From: Verrucomicrobiaceae bacterium
Lineage (GTDB): Bacteria > Verrucomicrobiota > Verrucomicrobiia > Verrucomicrobiales > Verrucomicrobiaceae
Length of the DNA: 54,184 bases
Reading direction: 5' to 3'
Assembly (NCBI GenBank): GCA_016795365.1
Contig: JAEUHN010000014.1
Span: forward strand, 1-54,184
Under the pieces are notes generated by a model. The model saw only the letters and a program-made list of their open reading frames with translations, made no database searches and had not been told where the DNA came from. The translations under genes were made by a program, and so were the position numbers. Position 1 is the first letter of the stretch. Each line of letters begins with the position of its first letter. Below, one piece after another: positions 34,286 to 42,952 of this stretch.

Positions 34286-34729
34286 ATGGCCGCATCCCCT
34301 CAGTTCGATCACGAAAAGCTCGAAGTCTATCAACTCGAGCTTCAGTTCATCGCGTGGGTAACGGCTCTGTTTGCAGAACTCAAAGAAGCTCGTCCACCCA
34401 GACTAGCTGAAACGCTCGATCAACTCGACCGCGCCAGCATTTCACAAGTGCTCAATACCGCAGAGGGCAATGGCAGACGCGGTAGCTTGCAACGCGCAAG
34501 GTTCTTCGATGATGCTCGAGGTTCTGCCACGGAGTGCGCCGGATGCTTAGACATCTTGGTCGCCAAGGGGGCAGTCGTTGCTTCCCGCATTGAACAGGGC
34601 AAGGCGTTGCTCGTGAGAGTGGTCTCAATCTTGTCAAAGCTCATCGAGCGTTTCGGCGGGCAGGAGAGTGGAGGTGATTCGGAAGGTTTTTCGAGGACGA
34701 GGACGAGTAGGAGGACGAGAACGAGCTAA
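34286..34729 (+). CDS. Four-helix-bundle protein (S23/Avd-like), probably an inserted unit
   Basis: The 147-residue product matches the four-helix-bundle family (PF05635/TIGR02436, called S23 after proteins encoded in 23S rRNA intervening sequences): LEVYQLELQFIAWV, LDRASISQVLNTAEGNGRR and a third helix with CAGCLDILVAKG. The conserved core ends near residue 130. The last residues (FSRTRTSRRTRTS) are encoded by the right inverted repeat, so the native C-terminus probably ended earlier or has been replaced. Relatives include Avd, a helper of diversity-generating retroelements, but no reverse transcriptase is present here. The family binds nucleic acid in some cases; function here is unknown. 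It interrupts a moxR-DUF58 operon. Confidence 0.85.
   Translation: MAASPQFDHEKLEVYQLELQFIAWVTALFAELKEARPPRLAETLDQLDRASISQVLNTAEGNGRRGSLQRARFFDDARGSATECAGCLDILVAKGAVVASRIEQGKALLVRVVSILSKLIERFGGQESGGDSEGFSRTRTSRRTRTS
34687..34725 (+). repeat. Right inverted repeat flanking the four-helix-bundle gene
   Basis: TTTTTCGAGGACGAGGACGA followed by GTAGGAGGACGAGAACGAG. It is inverted relative to 34228-34259 and overlaps the 3' end of the four-helix-bundle reading frame. A close copy lies at 5608-5641. Confidence 0.75.
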
Positions 34730-34734
34730 TAGGT

Positions 34735-35637
34735 ATGCAGAGTTCTCGCACATTCCTGGACCCTAAAGTCCTCAGTCGCCTGCTGCCGCTGCCGTTGCAC
34801 GCACGTCACGCCATGCTTGGTGGCGTCTCCGGCAAGCACCGCAGTCCGGTGCGTGGCTCCTCCATCGAATTCGCCCAGTATCGCAAGTATGTGCCGGGCG
34901 ACGATACGCGTCGTCTCGACTGGCGCATGTGGGGCCGCAGTGACCGCTACTACATCAAGGAGTTCGAGGCAGACACCAACCTTCGTCTGTGCCTCATCGT
35001 CGATGCCAGCGGCTCGATGAAGTTCGGCAAGGAAGGCGCGACACGACTCGACTATGCGAAGCGCATCGCGGGTTCGCTGGCCTACCTCGCGGCGGAGCAA
35101 GGTGATGCTGTGGGGCTGTGGGCGATGAACGCGCAGCAGAAAAGCGAGCTGCCTGCCAAGCGTGGAGCCTCGCATCTTGGGCTAGTGCTTGATGCGTTGG
35201 CGGAGCTTCAGCCGAAGGGCGAGACGCGGATCGTTGAATCCCTGCACGAGGCGGCGGAGAAGATTCCGCAGCGCGCGCTGGTGGTGATTGTGTCGGACCT
35301 CTTTGTGCAGCCGTCAGACTTGAAGCCCGCGCTCCAGCACCTGCGCTACCGCAAGCACGACGTGGTGGTCTTCCACCTGCTCGATCAGCAGGAGATCGAC
35401 TTCGAGTTCGATCGTCCGGCTCGCTTCGTCGATCTCGAAGGTGGCGAAGCTGTGCTCGCTGATCCGACCGACATCGCCCGCCAGTATCGCGACGCCGTGC
35501 GCCAATACTTGACCGACATGGACGACCTCGTCCGCACCACCGGCATCGACTACCACCGCGTGAAGATGCACGAGGCTTACGACGATGTGCTCGCGAGATT
35601 CCTGCTGGGCCGAACACCGAAGAAGGGGGGACGATGA
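34735..35637 (+). CDS. DUF58 protein with von Willebrand A-type domain
   Basis: This 300-residue protein is a DUF58 family member: the hallmark is GSSIEFAQYRKYVPGDDTRRLDWRMWGR, followed by a VWA-like domain with the metal site DASGS (Asp90, Ser92, Ser94). It has no membrane segment. DUF58 proteins are standard partners of MoxR ATPases and probably help assemble or regulate envelope complexes. Its start is 5 bp after the four-helix-bundle frame, and its stop overlaps the next gene's start by 4 bp (ATGA), showing translational coupling with the BatA-like gene. Confidence 0.92.
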   Translation: MQSSRTFLDPKVLSRLLPLPLHARHAMLGGVSGKHRSPVRGSSIEFAQYRKYVPGDDTRRLDWRMWGRSDRYYIKEFEADTNLRLCLIVDASGSMKFGKEGATRLDYAKRIAGSLAYLAAEQGDAVGLWAMNAQQKSELPAKRGASHLGLVLDALAELQPKGETRIVESLHEAAEKIPQRALVVIVSDLFVQPSDLKPALQHLRYRKHDVVVFHLLDQQEIDFEFDRPARFVDLEGGEAVLADPTDIARQYRDAVRQYLTDMDDLVRTTGIDYHRVKMHEAYDDVLARFLLGRTPKKGGR

Positions 35638-37649
35638 GCTTCCTCGCCCCAGCGCTTCTCTTTGCTCTGCCGCTCGCGGCGTTGCCAGTGATCATTCATT
35701 TGATCCATCTGCATCGTCGGCGCACGATCGAGTGGGCGGCGATGATGTTTCTGCTGGCGGCGCAGCAGATGAACCGCGGGTATTCACGGTTGCGACAGAT
35801 GCTGATCCTGGCGTTTCGCGTGCTGGCGGTGCTCGGGCTGATCTTGCTGGTGGCGCGTCCGTTGGCGGGAGGATGGTTGGGACTCACGGGAGGCTCGCCG
35901 GATGCGGTGATTGTGTTGTTGGATCGCAGCGCGAGCATGGAGCAGCAGAACCTGGCAACAGGGGAATCAAAACGGTCCTCGGCCGTGAAGAAGATTGCGC
36001 GAGGCATTGAAGACATGTTCGGCTCGCGCACCAAGGTGGTGCTTATCGACAGCGCCACCAACGAGCCGACCTTGATCGACAATGCCAAGGCCTTGACCGA
36101 TTTGCCCGCCGCTCAGACGTCCGACACCGCGGCCGATCTCCCGGCGATGATGCAAAGCGCTCTGGACTTCATCACCGTGAATCAGATTGGACGCACCGAT
36201 ATCTGGATCGCCAGCGATTTGCGGCAGGCCGATTGGAATGCCACGAGCGGACGCTGGGAAGCGCTGCGTGCCGCGTTCGCGAAACTCGAAGCCGTGCGAT
36301 TCCATCTGATCGCGTATCCGCAACTCGCTGAAGACAACATCGCTGTGCAGGTGGACCACGTGATCCGACGTGAAACCACGGATCGTGCCGAACTCATGCT
36401 CGACTTGCGACTGACTCGACACAGTGCAGCACCGCAGCCCGTGGAGCTTCCGCTTCAAGTCGTGGTCAATGGAGCCAGGAGCACGATGAAGGTGACCTTG
36501 CTGGCCAATGAACTGGTGCTCCAGGCGCAGGCGGTGCCGATCGACAAGTCGGTGAAGCGTGGCTGGGGGCGCATCGAACTGCCAGCGGACACCAATATTC
36601 GCGACAACGTTTTCGACTTCGTCTTCGATCAACCGTCCATGCCCTTGAGCGTCATCGTATCGGATGACCCTGATGTGATTGATCCCATGCGTGCGGTGCT
36701 CGCCTCGCCCATTGAGCCGGGTCGCAAACAAGAAGTGCAGGTGCTTTCGCCGCAACGTGCCTCTGAGATCGACTGGGACAAGACCGCGCTCGTGCTCTGG
36801 CATGCGCCCTTGCCCGCCTCCGATGACATCCTGGCCAAACAACTGACCAATCATGTGACATCGGGGCGAACGGTGATCTTCTTCCCGCCTCCGAACGGCC
36901 AACGTGATGAGGCTAGCATTCTCGGGATGCGTTGGGGGAATTGGAAGCAGGTGAACAAGGTGGAGAACGCAGGCTCGATCGAATGGTGGCGGGCGAGTGA
37001 TGATCTCCTCGCGAATGCTCGCGGCGGCACCGCTTTGCCCGTGGGTGAACTCGAAGTCCTCAAGCATTGCGAGATCGCCGGTGATGGCAGCCCGCTCGCT
37101 CGACTGGCAAATGGTGAACTCCTCATGGCTCGCGCAGCCAGTGAACAAAGTGGTGGAGCCTGGTTCTGCGGCACACTTCCGGGATCGGCGCACAGCAGCC
37201 TGGCTCGCGATGGGATCGTCTTCTACGCCATGCTGCAACGTGCCTTGATTCAAGGAGCGAAAACCTTGGGCTCGGCGCAACTCCGCGAAGCATCGTCCAA
37301 CGCGCTGCCGGGCAATGTGACCTGGCGTCAGGCCGATGGTTCCGAGGCATCCGTTTCATCTTTGGTTGCTGGCGTGGTTGCCTCAGACGAGCGGTTGGTG
37401 GCGCTCAATCGTCCGCTGCGCGAGGATTCGCCTGCGATGGTCAGCGATGAAGCAGTGAAGAAACTCTTCGCAGGTCTGCAGTTCCGTCGCGTGGATGATG
37501 AGGTGGAGAACGAGAACGCCTTGGCCAACGAGATCTGGCGCACCTTCCTCCTGCTCATGGCTTTGGCTCTGATCGGTGAAGCCATTCTCTGCCTCCCCGG
37601 AGCTAAAGATACTCAACGCGTGGAAACCAAGCGGGAGGTGATGGCATGA
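35634..37649 (+). CDS. BatA-like membrane protein with VWA domain
   Basis: The 671-residue protein opens with the BatA N-terminal domain (TIGR02226/PF07584): a hydrophobic segment MSFLAPALLFALPLAALPVI, the IHLIHLHRRRTIEWAAMMFL motif, and a second membrane helix (about 58-78). A VWA domain follows with VIVLLDRSASM. A long periplasmic region and a membrane helix near residue 645 (IWRTFLLLMALALIGEAIL) complete it. It belongs to the MoxR-associated system for envelope function (Bat, aerotolerance-type). It is coupled by ATGA overlaps to both neighbours. Confidence 0.88.
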   Translation: MSFLAPALLFALPLAALPVIIHLIHLHRRRTIEWAAMMFLLAAQQMNRGYSRLRQMLILAFRVLAVLGLILLVARPLAGGWLGLTGGSPDAVIVLLDRSASMEQQNLATGESKRSSAVKKIARGIEDMFGSRTKVVLIDSATNEPTLIDNAKALTDLPAAQTSDTAADLPAMMQSALDFITVNQIGRTDIWIASDLRQADWNATSGRWEALRAAFAKLEAVRFHLIAYPQLAEDNIAVQVDHVIRRETTDRAELMLDLRLTRHSAAPQPVELPLQVVVNGARSTMKVTLLANELVLQAQAVPIDKSVKRGWGRIELPADTNIRDNVFDFVFDQPSMPLSVIVSDDPDVIDPMRAVLASPIEPGRKQEVQVLSPQRASEIDWDKTALVLWHAPLPASDDILAKQLTNHVTSGRTVIFFPPPNGQRDEASILGMRWGNWKQVNKVENAGSIEWWRASDDLLANARGGTALPVGELEVLKHCEIAGDGSPLARLANGELLMARAASEQSGGAWFCGTLPGSAHSSLARDGIVFYAMLQRALIQGAKTLGSAQLREASSNALPGNVTWRQADGSEASVSSLVAGVVASDERLVALNRPLREDSPAMVSDEAVKKLFAGLQFRRVDDEVENENALANEIWRTFLLLMALALIGEAILCLPGAKDTQRVETKREVMA

Positions 37650-39847
37650 TCACATCCAGTCAGCTTACCTTTGTCACCACTCCGGGCACGGTTGCGCTGA
37701 GTGTTATCATAGTCCTGATCACCGCCGTGCTCGCGTGGATGGGATGGAAGCGTGCGGTTAAGAAGCGGGCCATGGGCTGGCTCGAACTCTTGCGTGTGCT
37801 GATTGCTATCTGCATCGCGGTCACGCTGAACCAGCCCGAATGGAGGGAGACCTTCAAACCGGACCAGCGGCCTGCTGTTGCCGTGCTCTACGATGTCTCG
37901 AAGAGCATGAACACTCGTGATGTGATCAATGAGTCCACGCCATCGAGTGCTCCGGCCTCGCGAGCCGAGACCATTGCTCCGCTGACATCGCCTGTGATCT
38001 GGCAGCCCCTGTCGAAACGCATGGACGTCGTGGTGGAGCCCTTCTCATCCAGCCTGGAATCGGCGACCGATGGCACAGACATTGATGGTGCCCTGAGTAA
38101 GGTGATGGATCAGCATCCTCGGTTGCGCAGTGTGGTGCTCATCAGTGATGGCGACTGGAACACCGGCAAAGCCCCTGCCCAGGCTGCCACTCAGTTGCGC
38201 ATGAGAAACGCACCCGTGTTCGCCGTGCCAGCTGGTGCGGAAACTCGTCTGCCGGATGTGTGGGTCGTGAGCTTTGATGCACCCACCTTCGGGGTGGAAG
38301 GCAAGCCGCTGCGCATTCCCTTTGTCATCGAGAGTTCGCTGCCTCGCGAGCAATCGGTCACTGTTGAGATGACGGCGAGCACTGGCGAATCGATGACGAA
38401 AGACATTGTGCTTCCAGCCATGGGCAAGGCTCAGGACAGCATCGTCTGGCGTCCTGCGAAGACCGGCGATGTGAAGCTCACGCTGAAAGTCCCTTCGATT
38501 ACTGGCGAACGTTATCCCGAGAACAACTCGATGGAGGCACCGGTTTCGATTCGAAAGGAAGAGCTGCGGGTGCTGATCATTGAGTCCTTCCCCCGCTGGG
38601 AGTATCGCTACATGCGCAATGCGATGGAGCGTGATCCGGGGGTGGAAGTCGAGTGCCTGCTGTTTCACCCCGGCCTCGACAAGATGGGCGGCGGACGTGG
38701 TTATCTGGATGCCTTCCCGAAGACTGAAGCACTGAGCAAATACGATGTGGTCTTCCTCGGCGATGTGGGCATGGAGCCGCAACAACTCACCCAGGAGCAA
38801 TGCGAGCAATTGAAGCATCTCGTGCGCGATCAGGCGGCGGGTCTTGTCTTCCTTCCTGGCTTTAACGGCCATCAGGGCACCTTCGAGAAGTCACCGCTCG
38901 CGGATCTTTATCCGGTGGTGCTCGATGAAGCTCAACCCAGAGGGTGGGGGAGTGCAGCACCAGGGCGGTTCGCCTTGACCGATGCGGGCCAGCGAAGTCT
39001 GCTCACGAAGCTCGAGGACAGCGATGATGCGAGCACGCGCGTGTGGGCCACCTTGCCTGGTTTTCAATGGTATGCCCCTGCGCTGCGCGCCAAAGCTGGA
39101 ACCGAAGTGCTCGCTACCCATAGCAGCGAGACCACTCGGTTTGGGCGTGTGCCGATGATCGTCTCCAAGACCTATGGCTCAGGGAAGATTCTCTTCATGG
39201 GCAGCGATGGTGCTTGGCGCTGGCGTCGTGGCGTGGAAGACAAGTATCACTATCGCTTTTGGGGACAGGTGGTTCGCTGGATGGCCTACCAGCGCAACAT
39301 GTCCTCCGGAAGCAGCCTTCGACTTTTCTACAGTCCTGATCGTCCACGCACCGGCGATGTGCTGACCTTGAACGCGAATGCTCTCAGCCCTTCAGGCGAA
39401 CCGTTGCGTGATGCCGTCGTGATTGCACAGGTCGCTGCACCGAGCGGCAAGACGCACAGCGTCCGCCTCCTGCCGGGTGGCGAGGAATCATGGGGCCTGT
39501 TCACGGGCAGCTTCACACCGAACGAACCAGGAGAACACAAAGTCCGCCTCACTTGCGCGGAGAGCGGAGCCCCGCTCGACAGCGTGATCTCCATTCAGGG
39601 AAGCACTCGTGAGAAGATCGGACAGCCCGCTCGCTATGATGTGCTGCGTGAGATCGCGATGCTCACGCGAGGCAAGGTGATGACCTCGGTGCAACCCGAT
39701 GATCTGGTGAAAGCCGTTGCCGCACTGCCCGATCCCGAGCTTGATGAACGTCGGTTGTTGCTTTGGGCGCATCCTGCATGGGCAGCCTTCGTGCTGGTGC
39801 TGCTCGGAGTGTTCTGGGTCGGTCGAAAGATCGCTGGCGCTTTCTGA
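37646..39847 (+). CDS. Membrane protein with VWA-like and glutamine amidotransferase-like regions
   Basis: The 733-residue product has two N-terminal membrane helices (about 14-33 and 47-61), a VWA-like stretch starting VAVLYDVSKSMNTRD, a middle beta-rich part, then a class I glutamine amidotransferase-like fold (VEVECLLFHPGLDKMGGGRG, YDVVFLGDVGMEPQQLTQEQ, LVFLPGFNGHQG), and a C-terminal membrane helix (about 712-728). No catalytic Cys/His pair is evident in the amidotransferase part. Proteins of this layout follow BatA-like genes in Planctomycetota and Verrucomicrobiota. Last gene of the MoxR-associated operon; its start overlaps the preceding stop by 4 bp. Confidence 0.85.
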   Translation: MITSSQLTFVTTPGTVALSVIIVLITAVLAWMGWKRAVKKRAMGWLELLRVLIAICIAVTLNQPEWRETFKPDQRPAVAVLYDVSKSMNTRDVINESTPSSAPASRAETIAPLTSPVIWQPLSKRMDVVVEPFSSSLESATDGTDIDGALSKVMDQHPRLRSVVLISDGDWNTGKAPAQAATQLRMRNAPVFAVPAGAETRLPDVWVVSFDAPTFGVEGKPLRIPFVIESSLPREQSVTVEMTASTGESMTKDIVLPAMGKAQDSIVWRPAKTGDVKLTLKVPSITGERYPENNSMEAPVSIRKEELRVLIIESFPRWEYRYMRNAMERDPGVEVECLLFHPGLDKMGGGRGYLDAFPKTEALSKYDVVFLGDVGMEPQQLTQEQCEQLKHLVRDQAAGLVFLPGFNGHQGTFEKSPLADLYPVVLDEAQPRGWGSAAPGRFALTDAGQRSLLTKLEDSDDASTRVWATLPGFQWYAPALRAKAGTEVLATHSSETTRFGRVPMIVSKTYGSGKILFMGSDGAWRWRRGVEDKYHYRFWGQVVRWMAYQRNMSSGSSLRLFYSPDRPRTGDVLTLNANALSPSGEPLRDAVVIAQVAAPSGKTHSVRLLPGGEESWGLFTGSFTPNEPGEHKVRLTCAESGAPLDSVISIQGSTREKIGQPARYDVLREIAMLTRGKVMTSVQPDDLVKAVAALPDPELDERRLLLWAHPAWAAFVLVLLGVFWVGRKIAGAF

Positions 39848-39915
39848 CGTTGTGCCATCTCCATGCTTGACGCTGCGTGTGGCATTCCTCATGCTGCGGC
39901 CTCTCCCTGCCCTTC

Positions 39916-40869
39916 ATGAATCTTCGCGAACATCTCCGACACATCCTGCCGGAAATCCTTCCCACTCAACCCTCGGAGGCCATCAAGGGCACCGAATTAA
40001 TCCGCCTTGTGAGATTCCGGCTGGGTGATGAATACAGTGATGCCACGCTGCGCTACCATTTCTCCATCTTGTCCTATGATCCCACCTCACCCATTGCCAA
40101 GGTGGATCAAGGTCAGGGCTATTATCTTCGACTGAAGCGTTCATCAGCGACGGGCTCCAATGGACGTCACGGCAGCTTCTTCGAGTCCATTGAAGAGGGC
40201 GACCTTGTTCGTCAGCGCTACTTGAAGATGCTCGCAATTTACGAGCGCCTGAGCCTTGGGCGCTCACAGTTTCCCTTCGTGCTCAATGGCAAGCATGGGA
40301 CGCAATTGCGCGTTGATGGCGACTGGGAGACGCCTGATTTGATCTGTGCCGATTGGGATGTGGAGACGGGTGCCGATGAGCAGCCGCGATTTGATGAGAC
40401 GATGATTTCCCTGCGTCGTCATCTTGGTGGTCCCGAGGTAGGTATCACCGGAGTGACGATGAAGCTCTCGGCCTCGTTGGAAACGTTCTCACCCGATTTC
40501 TTCCAGGCCCTCAGCGCCACACGCTGGACCACCCAGGGGGAACTCGTCATCGCCGAAGCGATCAATGATGAAGCTCTCGTCGAATCCTTGCGCAGCCTCG
40601 GTCATCAGTTTGGCGTCGGCATCAGCACCTTGGGTGTCGATTTGAATGCACTGGATGGACTCCCTGATGCCGAGAGCATCCTCGGCATGACAGCCTCCGA
40701 GTTTGAAGCGGTGCAAACGATGCTCACGATCCATCGACTCACAGCTCCTGCTCAACGTCCCACGCTCGACTGGTCCACGCTCGCGCAGTTGCGCAAGAAG
40801 TATCCAAACGTCTCAGAACTGGTGAAGTGGCTCAGCGATTGCCTTGAGCGCCGCATGCCACTTCGCTGA
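39916..40869 (+). CDS. Hypothetical protein with possible N-terminal winged-helix-like region
   Basis: From the ATG at 39916 (MNLREHLRHILPEILP) the protein has 317 residues. I do not recognise the family. The first 85 residues look like a winged-helix DNA-binding region (ELIRLVRFRLGDEYSDATLR, then GQGYYLRLKR). The middle contains LNGKHGTQLRVDGDWETPDL and ICADWDVETG, vaguely like a nuclease or nuclease-derived fold; the rest is mixed alpha/beta. No signal peptide or membrane segment. It lies 68 bp after the MoxR-associated operon on the same strand and may be read with it. Function is open; the DNA-binding suggestion is inference. Confidence 0.7.
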   Translation: MNLREHLRHILPEILPTQPSEAIKGTELIRLVRFRLGDEYSDATLRYHFSILSYDPTSPIAKVDQGQGYYLRLKRSSATGSNGRHGSFFESIEEGDLVRQRYLKMLAIYERLSLGRSQFPFVLNGKHGTQLRVDGDWETPDLICADWDVETGADEQPRFDETMISLRRHLGGPEVGITGVTMKLSASLETFSPDFFQALSATRWTTQGELVIAEAINDEALVESLRSLGHQFGVGISTLGVDLNALDGLPDAESILGMTASEFEAVQTMLTIHRLTAPAQRPTLDWSTLAQLRKKYPNVSELVKWLSDCLERRMPLR

Positions 40870-40873
40870 AATC

Positions 40874-40949
<76 letters not shown>

Positions 40950-41098
40950 GCTTGCTGCGGGCGGCGATTGTAACGATGTCGTCGCAGGAAACAACCAGAG
41001 GCTGAAAATTCTGACCGGGATCAGAGAAAGGTGACAAAAACGATGCTTGTGGCACCGAATGGAGAAGCACAGACTCGGTGACATTATTCAGAAATCCG

Positions 41099-42898
41099 AT
41101 GATCGATTTACGCCAGCACCTCCAGACACCGCTTCGGAAAGGGCTCTACCATTTGGTGGGGCCACTGGTGGATCGTGCTCTGGCCTTCCATCGGTTTCGG
41201 AAGACCTACAGCGAGATGCGTGAGCATTACCGCCAGCACTCTCGCGATGAGTCGCTGTATGGGTGGCTCGATTCTGTGCTGGCGACAATGGAGCATCGCT
41301 ACGTGACGGAACTGCCGAAGGACTTCGAATTGCCTTCGAAGGGGCCTCTCATCATCGTTGCCAATCATCCCTTCGGCCTCATGGATCCGGTGGTGCTGGG
41401 CCATTTCATTGCACGGCATCGGCCCGATCTTCGGATCCTTGCCGACGAGAAACTGGTCAATGTCACTGAGCTGCAGGGACACGTGATCAAGGTGCATTCG
41501 GTTAAGGGTCCCGGGGCTCGGCGCAAGAACTTGTCGGCGCTGAAGGAGACGATTCGATACCTCCGTGAGGGTGGAGCACTGATGATCTTTCCTGCGGGTG
41601 AAGTGGCGCATTACAAGCCGGGCCGCGGCATTCAGGAATCGCCGTGGTCGGATCATTTGGGGGCGCTGGTGCGCAGGACGCAGGCCGCAGTGCTGCCGGT
41701 GTTTTTCCCGGGCAATAACGGGATGATTTTTCAGGCGGCGGGGTTGTTGAACCGGAGACTTCGCACAGGGCTGCTGATGCGTGAGTTCCTCGGACGCAAG
41801 CATGCTCCCACGGTGCTCCGTGCGGGGCAGTGCATTCCCTTTTCGAAGCTCAAGAAATTCGAGGATGACCAGGCGCTGACGCGATATCTGCGGCTGCACA
41901 CCTTGGTCCTGGCGAAGCGCAAGAATCAGGGCGGCGATGGTGCTGCCAAAGCCGTGACTTCAGGCGAAACGATTGCTCCAGCTGTGGAGACGGAAGTATT
42001 GAGGCAGGAGGTGGAGAAGCTGCGTGCGGGTGGTGCAAATCTCGGCAGCCAGGGCTCTCTTACCGTCTTCGTCGCGCCTTCGGCCGACATCCCGAATGGG
42101 CTGCACGAAATCGGGCGACTGCGGGAGATTACCTTCCGCGAGGTGGGAGAGGGAACCGGTGACGAGATCGATCTGGACAAGTTCGACCGTTACTACCTGC
42201 ACATCTTCCTGTGGGATGAACAAAAGCATCGCGTTGCAGGAGCCTATCGTCTGGGACGTGCCGATCTCATCCTGCGTGAGTATGGTCCGAAGGGGCTCTA
42301 CACCAATTCACTCTTCAAGTTCGAGAAACCGTTCCTGGCGCACTTGGGCGATGCCGTGGAGATGGGACGATCATTCGTAGCGCCCGATTACCAGCGCACG
42401 GCGGCAGCACTGCCATTGCTGTGGAAAGGGGTCCTGGTGTGGCTGGGCCGCAACCCGCACTATCGCAAGCTCTTCGGACCGGTGAGCATCAGCAAGGATT
42501 ACGACAAGCTCTCGCGCAAACTCATCGTGGAGTTCCTCGAAGAGCAGCGCAGCCATCCCGAACTCTCGGAGATGGTGAAGCCGCGGAAGCCCTTCCGTTA
42601 TCTCGGCGCGAGGAAGTTGCTCAAGGAGTTCATCAGCACTCAATTGCAGGATGTGGATGATTGTTCGGCTGTGATCTCCAGTCTTGAGACCGATGGCAAA
42701 GGTTTGCCTGTGCTGCTCAAGCATTATCTCCGGCTCAATGGCACCATCCTCAGCTTCAATGTGGACAAGGAGTTCTCCTCCGTGCTCGATGGACTCATCA
42801 TGGTGGACATCCTCGATACGGATGCGCGACTGCCGGCCAAGATGATGGGTGAGGCGTTGTGGACGGCCTATCGCCAGCATCACGGGCTCAACGAATAG
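41099..42898 (+). CDS. OlsF-like fused acyltransferase (PlsC-type plus OlsB/GNAT-type)
   Basis: The 599-residue protein has two acyltransferase modules. The N-terminal one (about 60-270) is a lysophospholipid acyltransferase: VANHPFGLMDP has the catalytic His90 and Asp96 (HX5D spacing, as in hemolysin-like members), then MIFPAGEVAHYKPGRGI. The C-terminal one (about 330-590) is GNAT-like of the OlsB/hemolysin type, with AGAYRLGRADLIL, EMGRSFVAPDYQ and GPVSISKDYD. Such fusions (OlsF) make ornithine lipids by N- and O-acylation, and others make related aminolipids, at the inner membrane. The ATG at 41099 is preferred; a GTG at 41078 with an upstream GGAG is possible. It is convergent with no neighbour and precedes a cytochrome-like gene. 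Confidence 0.85.
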   Translation: MIDLRQHLQTPLRKGLYHLVGPLVDRALAFHRFRKTYSEMREHYRQHSRDESLYGWLDSVLATMEHRYVTELPKDFELPSKGPLIIVANHPFGLMDPVVLGHFIARHRPDLRILADEKLVNVTELQGHVIKVHSVKGPGARRKNLSALKETIRYLREGGALMIFPAGEVAHYKPGRGIQESPWSDHLGALVRRTQAAVLPVFFPGNNGMIFQAAGLLNRRLRTGLLMREFLGRKHAPTVLRAGQCIPFSKLKKFEDDQALTRYLRLHTLVLAKRKNQGGDGAAKAVTSGETIAPAVETEVLRQEVEKLRAGGANLGSQGSLTVFVAPSADIPNGLHEIGRLREITFREVGEGTGDEIDLDKFDRYYLHIFLWDEQKHRVAGAYRLGRADLILREYGPKGLYTNSLFKFEKPFLAHLGDAVEMGRSFVAPDYQRTAAALPLLWKGVLVWLGRNPHYRKLFGPVSISKDYDKLSRKLIVEFLEEQRSHPELSEMVKPRKPFRYLGARKLLKEFISTQLQDVDDCSAVISSLETDGKGLPVLLKHYLRLNGTILSFNVDKEFSSVLDGLIMVDILDTDARLPAKMMGEALWTAYRQHHGLNE

Positions 42899-42952
42899 CA
42901 CACGGGGCAAGAACGACAGCCGGTCGGGCGTAGGTTTCTTCACCCCGAAGTG

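Noticed and set aside
34286..34729. Diversity-generating retroelement suggested by the Avd-like four-helix protein
   Set aside because: No reverse transcriptase, template repeat or variable repeat is visible nearby.
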